In this document: positions 63,757 through 64,000 of the stretch, one piece after another
Numbering within the stretch: the first letter of the stretch is position 1
Layout: each line of letters begins with the position of its first letter
Assembly: GCF_029871245.1 (NCBI RefSeq)
Contig: NZ_SSON01000067.1
Location: 1 to 64,000, forward strand
Length of the DNA: 64,000 nt
Source of the DNA: Pseudomonas sp. BN102
GTDB lineage: Bacteria > Pseudomonadota > Gammaproteobacteria > Pseudomonadales > Pseudomonadaceae
Direction of reading: 5' to 3'
Program-made: the position numbers and the translations under genes
The notes under the pieces: model-generated
Seen by the model: the letters and a program-made list of their open reading frames with translations, nothing else
Told to the model about the DNA's origin: nothing
The model's database searches: none

Positions 63757-64000
63757 TGCTGCCGGCCCTGCGCCCCGATCTGCAGCTGTCGCCAGCCGCC
63801 CCCGGCTTGGACGGCGCGCCCCAGTGGACCTTGGCCGACCCGTTGCGCGGGCGTTACTTCAAGCTCGGCGCCGCCGCCGTACGCCTGCTGCGCCACTGGG
63901 CCCTGAGCGATCCGCAGCGGGTACTGAACGCGGCCAACGCCGAGCCGGGCCTGCCCCTGGGCGCCGCCGAACTGGAAGAGTTGCTGCGCTTTCTCCGTGG
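63756..64000 (+). CDS. Start of a probable M50-type membrane peptidase-like protein (truncated by window edge)
   Basis: The ATG at 63756 shares its A with the preceding stop (TGATG), and 81 codons are visible. WTLADPLRGRYFKLGAAAVRLLRHWALSDPQRVLNAANAE resembles the small PqqD-like domain that opens site-2-protease-family membrane proteins encoded beside HlyD-type adaptors. No membrane helix or zinc motif (HExxH) is within the window, so the call rests on this segment and the gene order and is tentative. Confidence 0.5.
   Translation, partial: MLPALRPDLQLSPAAPGLDGAPQWTLADPLRGRYFKLGAAAVRLLRHWALSDPQRVLNAANAEPGLPLGAAELEELLRFLR

Overview
The window is high-GC chromosomal DNA of a gammaproteobacterium, almost certainly a Pseudomonas. 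The algU-mucA-mucB-mucD / lepA-lepB-rnc-era-recO-pdxJ block, the opdH-tctCBA/tctDE citrate locus, phhR/phhABC, fruR/fruBKA and lapA/lapEBC are all arranged as in that genus. From memory, much of the middle follows the gene order of P. aeruginosa PAO1 around PA0743-PA0773. One difference is that mucC is absent, as I recall for P. putida and P. syringae. I see no tRNA, rRNA, CRISPR, phage or IS element. The window opens and closes inside genes.

Layout. 1-6543: N-terminus of a giant LapA-like adhesin (minus strand) facing its type I secretion system lapE-lapB-lapC. 6732-12286: minus-strand cluster for distal valine/branched-chain acyl-CoA catabolism, with a divergent AraC regulator (12418-13299). 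13407-15927: HDOD protein, ung and a lipoprotein. 16087-23675: AbrB-type membrane protein, tripartite tricarboxylate transporter tctCBA and porin opdH, with the divergent two-component system tctDE. 23716-28749: solute-binding protein, HDOD protein, ygfZ, sdhE-ygfX and nadB. 29134-32913: envelope-stress/alginate operon algU-mucA-mucB-mucD. 33065-39244: lepA-lepB-DUF4845-rnc-era-recO-pdxJ, mostly overlapping genes. 39388-46133: fructose PTS. 46322-51056: arfB and phenylalanine hydroxylation. 51303-54391: two small-multidrug-resistance loci, a LysR regulator and azoR. 54544-57648: an unusual 1034-residue bifunctional penicillin-binding protein. 57745-61470: methyltransferase, amino-acid permease, glyoxalase-like protein and aldo/keto reductase. 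61661-64000: a tightly coupled operon of two membrane-fusion-type adaptors (the second with a cytoplasmic domain possibly GAF-like) and the start of a probable M50-type membrane protein. This last operon is the best candidate here for a poorly described system.

Regulatory sequence is rich. There are two Cra/FruR-type operators between fruR and fruB. A TyrR/PhhR-like box lies between phhA and phhR. A pair of perfect 11-bp direct repeats sits exactly 21 bp apart ahead of the AraC gene. A perfect 9-bp inverted repeat lies upstream of mdtJI. An AlgU-type -35 element precedes algU, and three strong hairpins stand between mucB and mucD. At least two families of interspersed palindromic repeats recur between genes, and in two places a repeat supplies a gene's stop codon.
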